NCBI GenBank assembly: GCA_963700745.1
Contig: CAVOYT010000001.1
Span: 381,150 to 445,149 of the forward strand
DNA length: 64,000 nucleotides
Reading direction: 5' to 3'
Source of the DNA: UBA10649 sp963700745
Lineage (GTDB): Bacteria > Actinomycetota > Actinomycetes > S36-B12
This document shows, in pieces, positions 9,016 to 18,039 of this stretch. The position numbers and the translations under genes were made by a program. Within the stretch, counting starts at the first letter, position 1, and each line of letters starts with the position of its first letter. The notes under the pieces were generated by a model, which was not told where the DNA came from, did not search any database, and saw only the letters and a program-made list of their open reading frames with translations.

Positions 9016-9919
9016 GCGAGGCACAGTCCGATCCGCGGATAGCGGAGCAGGTACGCAACCGGCTGGTGGCCGCGGGCCTCGACCCGGACGACCTCACCCG
9101 ACTGATCAGGGCGGCGATCGACGAGGATCTCGATGGCGGCGTCGACGTGACGACGGTGGCGACGGTTCCCCGTGACCAGCAGGCGACCCTCGACCTCGTG
9201 GCCCGCCGGCCGGGCGTGATCGCGGGAGTGCCGGTGGCGGAGGCGGTCTTCTCCTATGTGTGTGGCCCCGACGTGGTGCTGACCGCCCAGGTGACTGACG
9301 GAGCCACGGTGCAAGCCGGCGACGTGGTGCTGTCGGTGCGGGGTCGCACGCACGACCTGCTACGCGCGGAGCGCCCCGCCCTGAACCTGCTCGGCCACCT
9401 CGGCGGGATCGCGACCGTGACCAGGACGTGGGTCGATGCGGTGGCGGGAACGGGAGCCGCGATCCGTGACACCCGGAAGACGACGCCCGGCCTGCGGCGC
9501 CTGGAGAAGTACGCCGTCCGCTGCGGCGGTGGCGTCAACCATCGCATGTCGTTGTCGGATGCGGCTCTCGTCAAGGACAACCACGTGGTGGCGGCAGGGG
9601 GTGTCGCGGCGGCCTTCGACGCGGTCCGGCGGGAGTTCCCGGGCATCGATGTCGAGGTGGAGGTGGATTCCCTCGAGCAGCTTGATGAGGTGCTGGACGC
9701 GGGCGCCGACCTCGTCCTTCTGGACAACTTCTCCGTCGACATGCTTCGGGAGGCCGTTCACAGCACGGCGGGGCGGGCCCGTCTTGAGGCGTCGGGCGGC
9801 CTCTCCCTGGACGTGGCCCATGACGTGGCAGCGACCGGCGTCGACTACCTTGCGGTCGGAGCCCTCACCCACTCGGCACCGGTGCTCGATATCGGGGCCG
9901 ACCTGCGACAGGAGTCGTA

Positions 9920-9920
<1 letters not shown>
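9012..9920 (+). CDS. nadC: Nicotinate-nucleotide pyrophosphorylase (quinolinate phosphoribosyltransferase)
   Basis: Converts quinolinate and PRPP to nicotinate mononucleotide with loss of CO2. 302 residues from the GTG at 9012, which overlaps the nadB stop (GTGA). The substrate-binding arginine and lysine motif RDTRKTTPGLRRLEKYAV is present, with HRMSLSDAALVKDNH and the phosphate-binding end SGGLSLDVA. The stop shares a base with the coaX start. Confidence 0.96.
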
Positions 9921-10680
<760 letters not shown>

Positions 10681-10684
<4 letters not shown>

Positions 10685-11397
10685 GCGCCTTCGCGGTATC
10701 CCGCGTTCAGTCCCTGCACGAGTGCGGTCACGGCGGCCAGACCGTGCACGCGCCCGGCGGTCCTGGGCAGGATGAGCGTTCGGATCCCAGGTGCGCGGCC
10801 CCCACGTCGTCCTTCCCGCTGTCCCCGACCATCAGCACCTCGTCCGGACCCAGGTTCAGCTCCTCCAAGGCCCGCAGGAAGATCTCGGGCTCGGGCTTCA
10901 CGGTGCCGACCTGCCACGACAGGACGGTGGCATCGGCGTAGGGCGTGATCCCCTCGCGGTCGAGGACGTGCTGGATCGGCACGCCGACGTTGGAGAGCAC
11001 GGCGATCTTGACGCCGGACCTGCGCAGGTCCGCGAGGACCGGGGCGGTGTCGTCGTACGCGTGCCAGGTGTCCAGGAGGCTGGCGTACAGGGCGTCGCCC
11101 AGGCTCGGCGTCGACTCCCGGACCATCGTCGAGGAGTCGATGGAAGACCCGTCGATGCGCGGCGGCCGACAGGTCGCGCGAGCTGTCGGGGTCGTGGACT
11201 CGGGCGTTCTCCCAGATCCGGTCGAGGAACGCCACCAGTTCGGCTCGCTCGGCGTCATCGAGGGGATGGGGATGGGCGGACAGCGCGAGGTCCAGCCACT
11301 CGTCCGCGCTGCCCTGGTCGACGAGGGTCGAGTGCAGGTCGAAGATCACCCCGCGGATCGGGCCGGGGACGGCCCATGTCGAGGGCGGGTTGCTCAT
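10681..11397 (-). CDS. HAD-family hydrolase (two frameshifts)
   Basis: Phosphatase-like protein of the haloacid dehalogenase family. Motif I appears as GVIFDLHSTLVD, motif II as IAVLSNVG, the lysine loop as QVGTVKPEPEIF and motif IV as MVGDSGKDDVGAAH. Motif I has His in place of the second Asp (DLHST), so catalysis may be altered; some family members have this form. The reading frame changes near 11,145 and returns near 10,800; the pieces together make one normal protein of about 238 residues, so I treat both as sequence errors. The substrate is unknown. It converges on coaX (4-base overlap) and diverges from lysS. Confidence 0.8.
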
Positions 11398-11421
11398 GTC
11401 AGAAGACTACGAGGCATCCAA

Positions 11422-11427
11422 TAGCCT
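11422..11427 (+). promoter_or_regulatory. Candidate -10 element of lysS (leaderless)
   Basis: TAGCCT ends eight bases before the GTG at 11436. No ribosome-binding site lies between them, so a leaderless lysS transcript is likely, and this supports the chosen start. Confidence 0.4.
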
Positions 11428-11435
11428 TGGGCGTT

Positions 11436-12986
11436 GTGACCACCGATGCCCAGGGCCGTGCCGACGTGCCGGTCGACCCGGATGACGATCTGCCCGAGCA
11501 GATGCGGATCCGCCGGGAGAAGCGCGCACAGCTGGTCAGCCAGGGCATGGAGCCGTACGCCATCGGGCTTCCGATCACCACCACGATCCCCGCGGTCCGG
11601 GCGGCGTATCCGGATCTGCCGGAGGACACCGCCACCGGAGATCGGGTGGCGCTGGCCGGGCGCGTGATCTTCTCGCGCAACACCGGCAAGCTCTGCTTCG
11701 CCACGCTGCGGGCCGGTGACGGCGAGGAGATCCAGGCCATGATCTCCCTCGCCAAGGTCGGCGAGCAGCAGCTGGCGGACTGGAAGGACCTCGTCGACAT
11801 CGGTGACCACGTGTTCGTGGCCGGGGAGGTCATCACCTCCAGGCGCGGCGAGCTGTCCGTGCTGGCCGACGAGTGGCGGATGGCGGCCAAGGCCCTGCGC
11901 CCGCTGCCGGTCGCGCACAAGCCGCTCAACGAGGAGACGCGGGTCCGCCAGCGGTACGTCGACCTCATCACCCGACCGGAGGCGCAGCAGATCGCCCGAA
12001 CCCGGGTCGCGGTGATGGCGTCCGTGCGGCAGAGCATGTCCCGTCGCGGATTCCTGGAGATCGAGACGCCGATGCTCCAGACACTGCACGGCGGCGCTAC
12101 CGCCCGCCCGTTCGTGACGCACTCGAATGCCTTCGACATCGACGTCTTCCTGCGCATCGCGCCCGAGCTGTTCCTCAAGCGCGCCGTCGTCGGCGGGCTC
12201 GAGCGGGTGTTCGAGGTGAACCGAAACTTCCGCAACGAGGGTGCGGACCGGACGCACTCGCCCGAGTTCACGATGCTCGAGTTCTACCAGGCCTACGCCG
12301 ACTATCAGGTGATGGCGACCATCACTCGCGAGCTGATCCAGGAGGCGGCCCTCGCCGCCTGCGGAACGCTGGTCGTGACGCACTACGACGGCTCCGTTCA
12401 TGATCTGTCCGGCGTGTGGCCGCAGGTCGACCTCTATGGGTCGCTGTCGGCGGCCCTCGGGGAGGCCATCGGGCCCGAGACCGGCCGCGACCGGCTGGTG
12501 ACGCTGTGCGAGGCGGCTGGCATCGAGGTCGCGCCGACCGCCGTCCCGGGCAAGCTCGCCGAGGAGCTGTTCGAGCACCACGTCGTGCCGACCTTCGCTG
12601 GCCCGACGTTCGTCATGGACTACCCGGTGGACACGTCACCGCTCGTGCGAGGGCACCGGACGAAGCCCGGCCTCGTGGAGAAGTGGGACCTCTACATCAA
12701 CGGAGCCGAGTCCGGCACCGGCTACTCCGAGCTCGTCGATCCGGTCATCCAGCGCGAGCGGCTGATCGAGCAGGCGGCCCTCGGTGCACGCGGCGATGTC
12801 GAGGCGATGGCGCTCGACGAGGACTTCCTGCGCGCCATGGAGCACGGCATGCCGCCGATGGGCGGGGTCGGGGTCGGGATCGACCGGCTGATGATGTCGC
12901 TGACCGGGCTGGGAATCCGGGAGACCATCCTGTTCCCGCTGGTGAAACCCGAACTGCGCGGTCAGGGACCTGAGGGAGCGACGTGA
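11436..12986 (+). CDS. lysS: Lysyl-tRNA synthetase, class II
   Basis: Charges tRNA-Lys. 516 residues from the GTG at 11436; the frame is open far upstream but that part is antisense to the HAD gene. Order of domains: N-terminal OB-fold anticodon domain (GRVIFSRNTGKLCFATLRAG), then the class II catalytic core with motif 1 (RGFLEIETPMLQ), motif 2 (FEVNRNFRNEGADRTHSPEF) and motif 3 (GVGVGIDRLMM). The stop overlaps the argA start. The window has no gene for the alternative class I enzyme. Confidence 0.96.
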   Translation: MTTDAQGRADVPVDPDDDLPEQMRIRREKRAQLVSQGMEPYAIGLPITTTIPAVRAAYPDLPEDTATGDRVALAGRVIFSRNTGKLCFATLRAGDGEEIQAMISLAKVGEQQLADWKDLVDIGDHVFVAGEVITSRRGELSVLADEWRMAAKALRPLPVAHKPLNEETRVRQRYVDLITRPEAQQIARTRVAVMASVRQSMSRRGFLEIETPMLQTLHGGATARPFVTHSNAFDIDVFLRIAPELFLKRAVVGGLERVFEVNRNFRNEGADRTHSPEFTMLEFYQAYADYQVMATITRELIQEAALAACGTLVVTHYDGSVHDLSGVWPQVDLYGSLSAALGEAIGPETGRDRLVTLCEAAGIEVAPTAVPGKLAEELFEHHVVPTFAGPTFVMDYPVDTSPLVRGHRTKPGLVEKWDLYINGAESGTGYSELVDPVIQRERLIEQAALGARGDVEAMALDEDFLRAMEHGMPPMGGVGVGIDRLMMSLTGLGIRETILFPLVKPELRGQGPEGAT

Positions 12987-13484
12987 GCGAAGTGATCGTG
13001 CGGCCGGCGCGGACGTCGGATGTGCGGGCGATCCGCGGGCTCATCGACATCTACTCCCCGGACGGGCACCTGCTGTCCAAGGCGACCGTGACCTTGTTCG
13101 AGGACGTGCAGGAGTTCCTCGTGGCTGACCGGGACGGCGTGGTCGTTGGCTGCGGGGCTCTGCACGTCATGTGGGAGGACCTCGCGGAGGTGCGCACCCT
13201 GGCGGTAGGTCCGGCGGACGCCGGGCACGGGATCGGTTCGGCCCTGCTCTCGGCACTGCTGGACCGGGCCAGGGCCGTCGGGGTCAAGCGGGTCTTCTGC
13301 CTGACCTTCATGGTCGACTTCTTCCGGGCGCACGGATTCACGGAGATCGACGACACTCCGGTCGATCACACGGTGTACGAGCAGCTCCTGCAGTCCTACG
13401 ACGAAGGCAGTCGCGGAGTTCCTCGGCCTGGAGCGCGTGAAGCCGAACACGCTGGGCAACCACCGGATGCTGGTGGTCCTGTGA
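12983..13484 (+). CDS. argA: Amino-acid N-acetyltransferase (ArgA-type, one frameshift)
   Basis: GNAT-family acetyltransferase of the short actinobacterial ArgA type, which makes N-acetylglutamate for arginine synthesis. About 167 residues. The acetyl-CoA loop is VGPADAGHGIGSALL, and FFRAHGFTEID is the GNAT motif B region. The frame slips near 13,405 (around GAAGGCAGTCG); the continuation in the next frame, EFLGLERVKPNTLGNHRM, is a typical C-terminus, so this is probably a one-base error. Overlaps lysS by four bases (GTGA). Confidence 0.85.
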
Positions 13485-14243
13485 ACCGGCTGCTGGCGAT
13501 CGCGGTGAGCGCGGGTCTGGCGCTCACGCTGGCCGCCGCGCCCGTGTCGGCGCAGGAGCCCGGCGGCGCCCGAGGGGCCGCTGGCCGGCAAGCTGATCCT
13601 GATCGATCCGGGGCACCAGCTCGGCAACTCCAACCCGAAGTTCGCCAAGCAGATGTCGCGGAAGATCTTCAACGGAACGACGGTGAAGGGCTGCAACACG
13701 ACGGGGACGGCGACGAACTCGGGCTTCCCCGAGGCGACCTTCACCTGGCGGGTGGCGAACCGGCTGAAGCGGCAGCTCGAGCGGGCGGGCGCTCGCGTGG
13801 AACTGACCCGCACCTCCAATTCCCGGGACGCGTGGGGTCCGTGCGTGTGGAACCGCGCCAAGCAGGCGAACGAACTCGGGGCCGACGCCATGATCAGCAT
13901 CCATGCCGACGGCGCGGCATCGCAGAGCAAGGGGTTCTTCGCCATCGCTCCCGCCCGCATCAAGGGCTGGACGGACGACGTCGTGAAGGTCGACCGCCGG
14001 CTGGCGAAGGCCATGATCGCCGGGATGAAGGCGGCAGGGGCGCCGCCATCGAACTACATCGGCGGGCAGCTGCTGATCTCGAACAACACGACGTCGCTGA
14101 ACTTCAGCAATGTCCCCACGGTGACCATCGAGGTCGGCAACATGCGCAACGCCGAGGAGGCTCGTCGGATGACGTCATCGGCGGGCCAGCGGCAGTACGC
14201 CCGCTGGCTCCTCGCCGGGATCGAGCGGTTCTTCCGCTCCTGA
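13481..14243 (+). CDS. Secreted N-acetylmuramoyl-L-alanine amidase (one frameshift)
   Basis: Zinc-dependent Amidase_3 enzyme that removes peptide stems from peptidoglycan. It starts at GTG 13,481 with a signal peptide (LLAIAVSAGLALTLAAAPVSAQ, cut after about residue 25). The frame then shifts near 13,575. The catalytic domain has ILIDPGHQLGN (zinc His), a Glu position downstream, SIHADGAA (second zinc His) and TIEVGNMRN near the end (catalytic Glu). Only one frame change is needed to restore a protein of about 253 residues, so I read it as a sequence error. Confidence 0.85.
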
Positions 14244-14262
14244 CCGCAACTCCCGAACCGGT

Positions 14263-14865
14263 TCAGCTCCCGAACTCGTGCACGAGCGTGCGCAGGAGCT
14301 GGGCCAGGTCGTCCTGACGCTCCGGCGTCAGGTGGGAGAGCAGGTCGTGCTCGCGGGCCACGAGGTCGAACAGGGCGCCGTCGACCGTGGCGCGGCCGAC
14401 ATCGGTCAGCACGACCCGGACCCCACGTCGGTCGGAGGGATCCGGCTGCCGGCGGACCAGGCCGCGCGTCTCGAGGCGGTCGATGCGGTTGGTCATCGTG
14501 CCGCTGGTGACCAGCGTCTCGGTGCCCAGCTGGCCAGGGGACAGCGAGTACGGGGTCCCGGCCCGTCGCAGCGCGGCCAGGACGTCGAACTCCCAGGTGT
14601 CGAGGTCGTGGGCCGCGAACGCCTGGCGACGGGCGAGGTCGAGCAGCCGGGCCAGTCGGGTCACTCGGGACAGCACCTGCAGGGGGGAGACGTCCAGGTC
14701 GGGGCGCTCGCGTCGCCAGGCGGCGGTGATCCGGTCGACATCGTCGACGGAGTCGACTGAATGAGCATCGTCGACGGAGTCGACATGACATCGTCGACGG
14801 ATCGACTCTGCGGTGCTCAACGGCCCGATGGTCCGACGGGATCCGGTCCTGCGCCATGCCGTCAT
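14263..14865 (-). CDS. MarR-family transcriptional regulator
   Basis: Winged-helix repressor. 200 residues from the ATG at 14865; the family-like part begins around residue 55 (LDVSPLQVLSRVTRLARLLDL). Recognition helix region TLVTSGTMTNRIDRLETRGL, wing QPDPSDRRGVRVVLTDVG. The N-terminal extension contains a VDSVDD repeat encoded by a DNA direct repeat, so a start further downstream (near residue 30-45) is possible. A palindromic operator sits directly upstream of the ATG, which suggests it represses itself. Confidence 0.85.
   Translation of the reverse strand: MTAWRRTGSRRTIGPLSTAESIRRRCHVDSVDDAHSVDSVDDVDRITAAWRRERPDLDVSPLQVLSRVTRLARLLDLARRQAFAAHDLDTWEFDVLAALRRAGTPYSLSPGQLGTETLVTSGTMTNRIDRLETRGLVRRQPDPSDRRGVRVVLTDVGRATVDGALFDLVAREHDLLSHLTPERQDDLAQLLRTLVHEFGS
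14739..14806. repeat. Three short direct repeats inside the marR N-terminal region
   Basis: CATCGTCGACGGAGTCGAC occurs at 14739 and 14766 and, slightly shortened, at about 14789. It encodes the VDSVDD repeats of the MarR N-terminal extension and also contains GTCGAC palindromes. It may be slippage within coding sequence. Confidence 0.7.
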
Positions 14866-14869
14866 GCTA

Positions 14870-14892
14870 CGTCAAGAATCTTGACGTCAAGA
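14870..14892. promoter_or_regulatory. Overlapping palindromes, probable MarR operator
   Basis: Two palindromes overlap: CGTCAAGA-A-TCTTGACG (14870-14886) and the perfect TCTTGACGTCAAGA (14879-14892). A further half-site TCTTGACG is at 14925-14932. The site starts five bases upstream of the marR ATG, the expected place for an autoregulatory MarR operator. Confidence 0.65.
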
Positions 14893-14939
14893 TTCCCTAT
14901 GACGAGAATCCCACGCGGCAAGAGTCTTGACGACGGGTG

Positions 14940-15698
14940 CTACTTCTTGCGGCCGTCGACCAGGCGCGGCTTCGCCTCGAGGTCCTGCAGGCCGTTCCAG
15001 GCGAGGTTGACCAGGTGCGCGACGACCTCCTCCTTCTTGGGCTTGCGGACGTCGAGCCACCACTGCCCGGTCTGGGCGACCATGCCGACCAGCATCTGGG
15101 AGTACAGCGGCGCCCACTTGGGGTTGAGCTTGTGGGCCTTGAACTGCTTGGCCAGCAGGTCGTCCACCCGCGCGGCGACGTCCACGAGCAGGCCGGCGAA
15201 CGTGCCGCCGGTGGACTCGGCGAGGACCTCGGGGTCCCGCGTGGCGGGCGCGTCTCGAACCAGGATGCGGAACCCGTCGGGGTACTTCTCGATGTAGTCG
15301 AAGAGCGCCATGCCAGCCCGCTCGAGGAGGGTGCGGGCATTCACGTGCGCCTGTTCGTCGCCGTTCTCATCGCTCAGTGCCTCGGCGATGGAGGACAGCA
15401 GGTAGCTCATCTCGCGGTCGACCAGGACGGCGTACAGGCCCTCCTTGCCGCCGAAGTGCTCGTACACCACCGGCTTGGATACTCCGGCCCGAGCGGCGAT
15501 CTCCTCGACGCTGACCGCCTCGAAGCCCTTCTCGGCGAACAGCCTGCGGCCGACGTCGAGCAGTTGCTCACGGCGTTCCTGACCGCTCATGCGGACGCGC
15601 TCGCGTCGCGGATCGCGACGCTTGGCGATGGGCAGGGGAGTGACGTTCGTCGCGACGTCGCCGTCATCGGACAGGGCCAGCGGGCCCTCGGTACTCAT
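14940..15698 (-). CDS. TetR-family transcriptional regulator
   Basis: 252 residues from the ATG at 15698, which overlaps the desaturase stop (ATGA). The helix-turn-helix is at about residues 38-85 (RREQLLDVGRRLFAEKGFEA, then ARAGVSKPVVYEHFGGKEG). The C-terminal ligand domain is unclassified. Being translationally coupled to an acyl-CoA desaturase suggests it senses fatty acyl-CoA or fatty acids and controls membrane unsaturation through the site upstream of the desaturase. Confidence 0.9.
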   Translation of the reverse strand: MSTEGPLALSDDGDVATNVTPLPIAKRRDPRRERVRMSGQERREQLLDVGRRLFAEKGFEAVSVEEIAARAGVSKPVVYEHFGGKEGLYAVLVDREMSYLLSSIAEALSDENGDEQAHVNARTLLERAGMALFDYIEKYPDGFRILVRDAPATRDPEVLAESTGGTFAGLLVDVAARVDDLLAKQFKAHKLNPKWAPLYSQMLVGMVAQTGQWWLDVRKPKKEEVVAHLVNLAWNGLQDLEAKPRLVDGRKK

Positions 15699-16711
15699 CG
15701 GGTGGCAGCCTCGTCGGTCGCCTTCGGCAGGCCGGGTACCCGTCGCCGCATGGCCGGGTCCTTCAGGCGTGCCGCGATCCGTTCGGGCTTGGGCCAGCGC
15801 ACGTCGTAGGCAAGTCGGGTCTTCTCGAGCAGTCTGATCATCTCGGCGCTGAGGTCGATCTGGCCCTTGAGCACGCCGTGGCGAGCGCTGGTCGGGTCCA
15901 CGTGGTGCAGGTTGTGCCAGGACTCCCCGAAGGAGGGGATCGCGAGCCACGCCACGTTGCTGGACAGGTCGCGGCTCTTGAATGGGCGAGTGCCGAAGAC
16001 GTGGCAGATCGAGTTGATCGACCAGGTGACGTGGTGGACGAGGGCGACGCGCACGAGTCCGGCCCAGAAGAGCGCGGTGAGGGCGCCCATCCACGACCAC
16101 GTGATCAGGCCACCGAGGAGTGCGGGGAGCAGGAAGGTGGCGATGACGACGGCGGGGAACCAGCGCGACACGGCGCGAAGATCGGGATCGGCGGCGATGT
16201 CGGGGGCGTACTTCTCGATCGGGGTGTTCTCCTCGTCGAACAGCCAGCCGACGTGGGCGAAGTACAGGCCCTTGGCGACCGACTTGCGGGAGGTGCCGAA
16301 CCGCCATGGCGAGTGCGGATCGCCGACCTCGTCGGAGAACTTGTGATGCTTGCGGTGGTCGGCCACCCACTGGTCGAGCGACCCCTCAAGGGCCATCGAG
16401 CCCATGATGGCCAGCGCCAACTTCACGGCCCGGTTGGCCTTGAATGAGCCGTGCGTGAAGAACCGGTGGTAGCCCACGGTGATTCCGGCGGCGGTGATGG
16501 TCCACATGAGGAACACGAGGGCGATATCGACCCAGGACAGCCAGCCTCCCCAGGCGACGGGGATGGCCAGCAGCACGGCGATGAGCGGCACCACGACGAA
16601 CGCCCCGATGGTGATCCGCATCCCCATGCTGTTCAGCTGGATCGGCTCGCTGTCGTCTCGTACAGACGTGTCGGCCTTCGTTCCAGGCAGGACCTCGGGG
16701 GACAGGGTCAT
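15695..16711 (-). CDS. Acyl-CoA delta-9 desaturase
   Basis: Membrane di-iron enzyme that introduces a double bond in fatty acyl chains. 338 residues. Three histidine boxes are present: HRFFTH, HRKHH and HNLHH. Hydrophobic pairs surround residues 35-75 and 165-215. It is first in a two-gene operon with tetR. The start is preceded by GAAGAAGGAGCC, a good ribosome-binding site, and by inverted repeats that look like a TetR operator. Confidence 0.93.
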   Translation of the reverse strand: MTLSPEVLPGTKADTSVRDDSEPIQLNSMGMRITIGAFVVVPLIAVLLAIPVAWGGWLSWVDIALVFLMWTITAAGITVGYHRFFTHGSFKANRAVKLALAIMGSMALEGSLDQWVADHRKHHKFSDEVGDPHSPWRFGTSRKSVAKGLYFAHVGWLFDEENTPIEKYAPDIAADPDLRAVSRWFPAVVIATFLLPALLGGLITWSWMGALTALFWAGLVRVALVHHVTWSINSICHVFGTRPFKSRDLSSNVAWLAIPSFGESWHNLHHVDPTSARHGVLKGQIDLSAEMIRLLEKTRLAYDVRWPKPERIAARLKDPAMRRRVPGLPKATDEAATR

Positions 16712-16746
16712 GTGGCTCCTTCTTCATCGTCGCACGCCATGCGCAT

Positions 16747-16776
16747 ACCTACGCTTCCGTAGGTTACGGTACCGTA
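16747..16776. promoter_or_regulatory. Probable TetR operator upstream of the desaturase
   Basis: ACCTACG-CTTC-CGTAGGT (16747-16764) is a perfect inverted repeat, directly followed by the perfect palindrome TACGGTACCGTA (16765-16776). The block is 36-65 bases upstream of the desaturase start, where a promoter should lie. Binding by the co-transcribed TetR protein is inferred. Confidence 0.65.
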
Positions 16777-16859
16777 GGTATTCCTGTCAATGCGGCTCGC
16801 GGCCGTTCGCCGAGGGTTCACCCCGCCGCGTCTAGAGTTCTCCTGCCGTCCACGGCCGG

Positions 16860-16930
16860 TCCCGGGTCGTCTAATGGCAGGACAGCGGACTTTGAATCCG
16901 CGAACAGAGGTTCGACTCCTCTCCCGGGAG
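16860..16930 (+). tRNA. tRNA-Gln (TTG)
   Basis: Acceptor arms TCCCGGG and CCCGGGA pair, with discriminator G. The anticodon stem GCGGA/TCCGC holds the loop CTTTGAA, anticodon TTG, and the T arm contains GGTTCGACTCC. The CCA end is not encoded. 71 nt. Confidence 0.95.
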
Positions 16931-16972
16931 CACTCAGTCCGCGCGTCCGCGCGGCGGTGCGGCTGCCCGTGC

Positions 16973-17871
16973 CTACTGCCAGTACGGGGCCGTTGCCGGA
17001 ATCGAGCGGGAGCCGCGAGCGCACCCGGCCGAAACGATCGTCCTGGTCGCGCCACGAGGCGTAGGCGGCGTCCAGCTCCTGGCGGCTGCGACCAACGAAG
17101 TTCCACCACATCATCAGCGGCTCATCGAACGGCACCCCGCCCAGGAGCATGACCCGCGAGCGCTCCCGCGCCGTCAGCGACACCTCCTGGCGCCCCTGCG
17201 AGACGTGGGCCATTCGGCCGGGTAGCCACGGGCGTGCCATCGATGGCGACGGTGCCCCGCAGGACGATGAACGCGTGCTCGAAGTCGGCGCGCAGGGGGA
17301 CGGTGACGTCGGCGTGGACGTCGAGATCCGCACCGACGAGAGGGGTGTCATGTCGCGCCGGGCTGCGTGCGCCGAGAACGTCGCCGACGAGGACGGTGGC
17401 GATGGCACCGGGAAGCTCGACAGTGGGCAGGTCGGCATGGTGCTCGAAGTCGGCGCTCCCATGGCGGGTGGCCTCGGGCTGCGCGATCCACAGCTGAATC
17501 CCTTCCAGGGTGCCGCGGTAGTGACCGGTGGCCTCCTCCGCATGGGCCACTCCGGCGCCGGCGGTCATGAGGTTCAGCTGGCCGGCCGCGAGCACCTGCT
17601 CGGACCCGAGACTGTCCTTGTGCAGGGCCTGTCCGTCGAGGAGCCAGGTGACGGTCTGCAGACCCATGTGCGGGTGTGGGCCCACGTCGAGGCCGGTGCC
17701 CTCGGTGACGTCGGCAGGCCCCATGTGGTCGGCGAAGCACCAGGCCCCGACGGTGCGACGACCTCGCCGGGGAAGCGCCCGCCGGACCGTGAATCCTCCG
17801 ACGGTCGCCTCCGAGCTGTCCGTGACCTCGATGTCGACCGAACCGGTGTCGGCCGAACGGGTTCCCGTCAT
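16973..17871 (-). CDS. Pirin family protein (frameshift, 3' end uncertain)
   Basis: Cupin-fold iron protein; some pirins act as quercetin dioxygenases, others as regulators. It starts MTGTRSADTGSVDIEV at 17871. Metal-site motifs: WCFADHMGPADV, PHPHMGLQTVTWLLDG and the later AGAGVAHAEE. The frame shifts near 17,218, after which the typical C-terminal VPFDEPLMMWWNFVGRSRQE is found. No stop appears in that frame before the tRNA-Gln region on the other strand, so the true end is unclear; a stop in another frame at 16973 is a plausible end. Confidence 0.78.
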
Positions 17872-17880
17872 GAAATTAAT

Positions 17881-17895
17881 TTAGCATTCAACTAA
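17881..17895. promoter_or_regulatory. Candidate operator upstream of the pirin gene
   Basis: TTAG-CATTCAA-CTAA is an inverted repeat in a short AT-rich island just upstream of the pirin ATG at 17871, unusual in this GC-rich sequence. It resembles MarR-type sites; the regulator is not known. Confidence 0.4.
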
Positions 17896-18039
17896 GGTGC
17901 GGGCAAGGATCCGATTCGTTCTCCATCCGGGCGGGACCGCGGTCGGCGTGGACTCCCGTCTCGGGCGCTGGATAGGGTGGGACCGCCTTCCCCGGCCGCC
18001 GCGAGACGTGTCTCGCCCGACCCTCACCGAGGAACCGTC

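Noticed and set aside
10791..12986. A 731-residue lysS frame starting at 10,791
   Set aside because: The first 215 residues are antisense to the HAD gene and lack family similarity; the OB-fold start and -10 element support 11,436.
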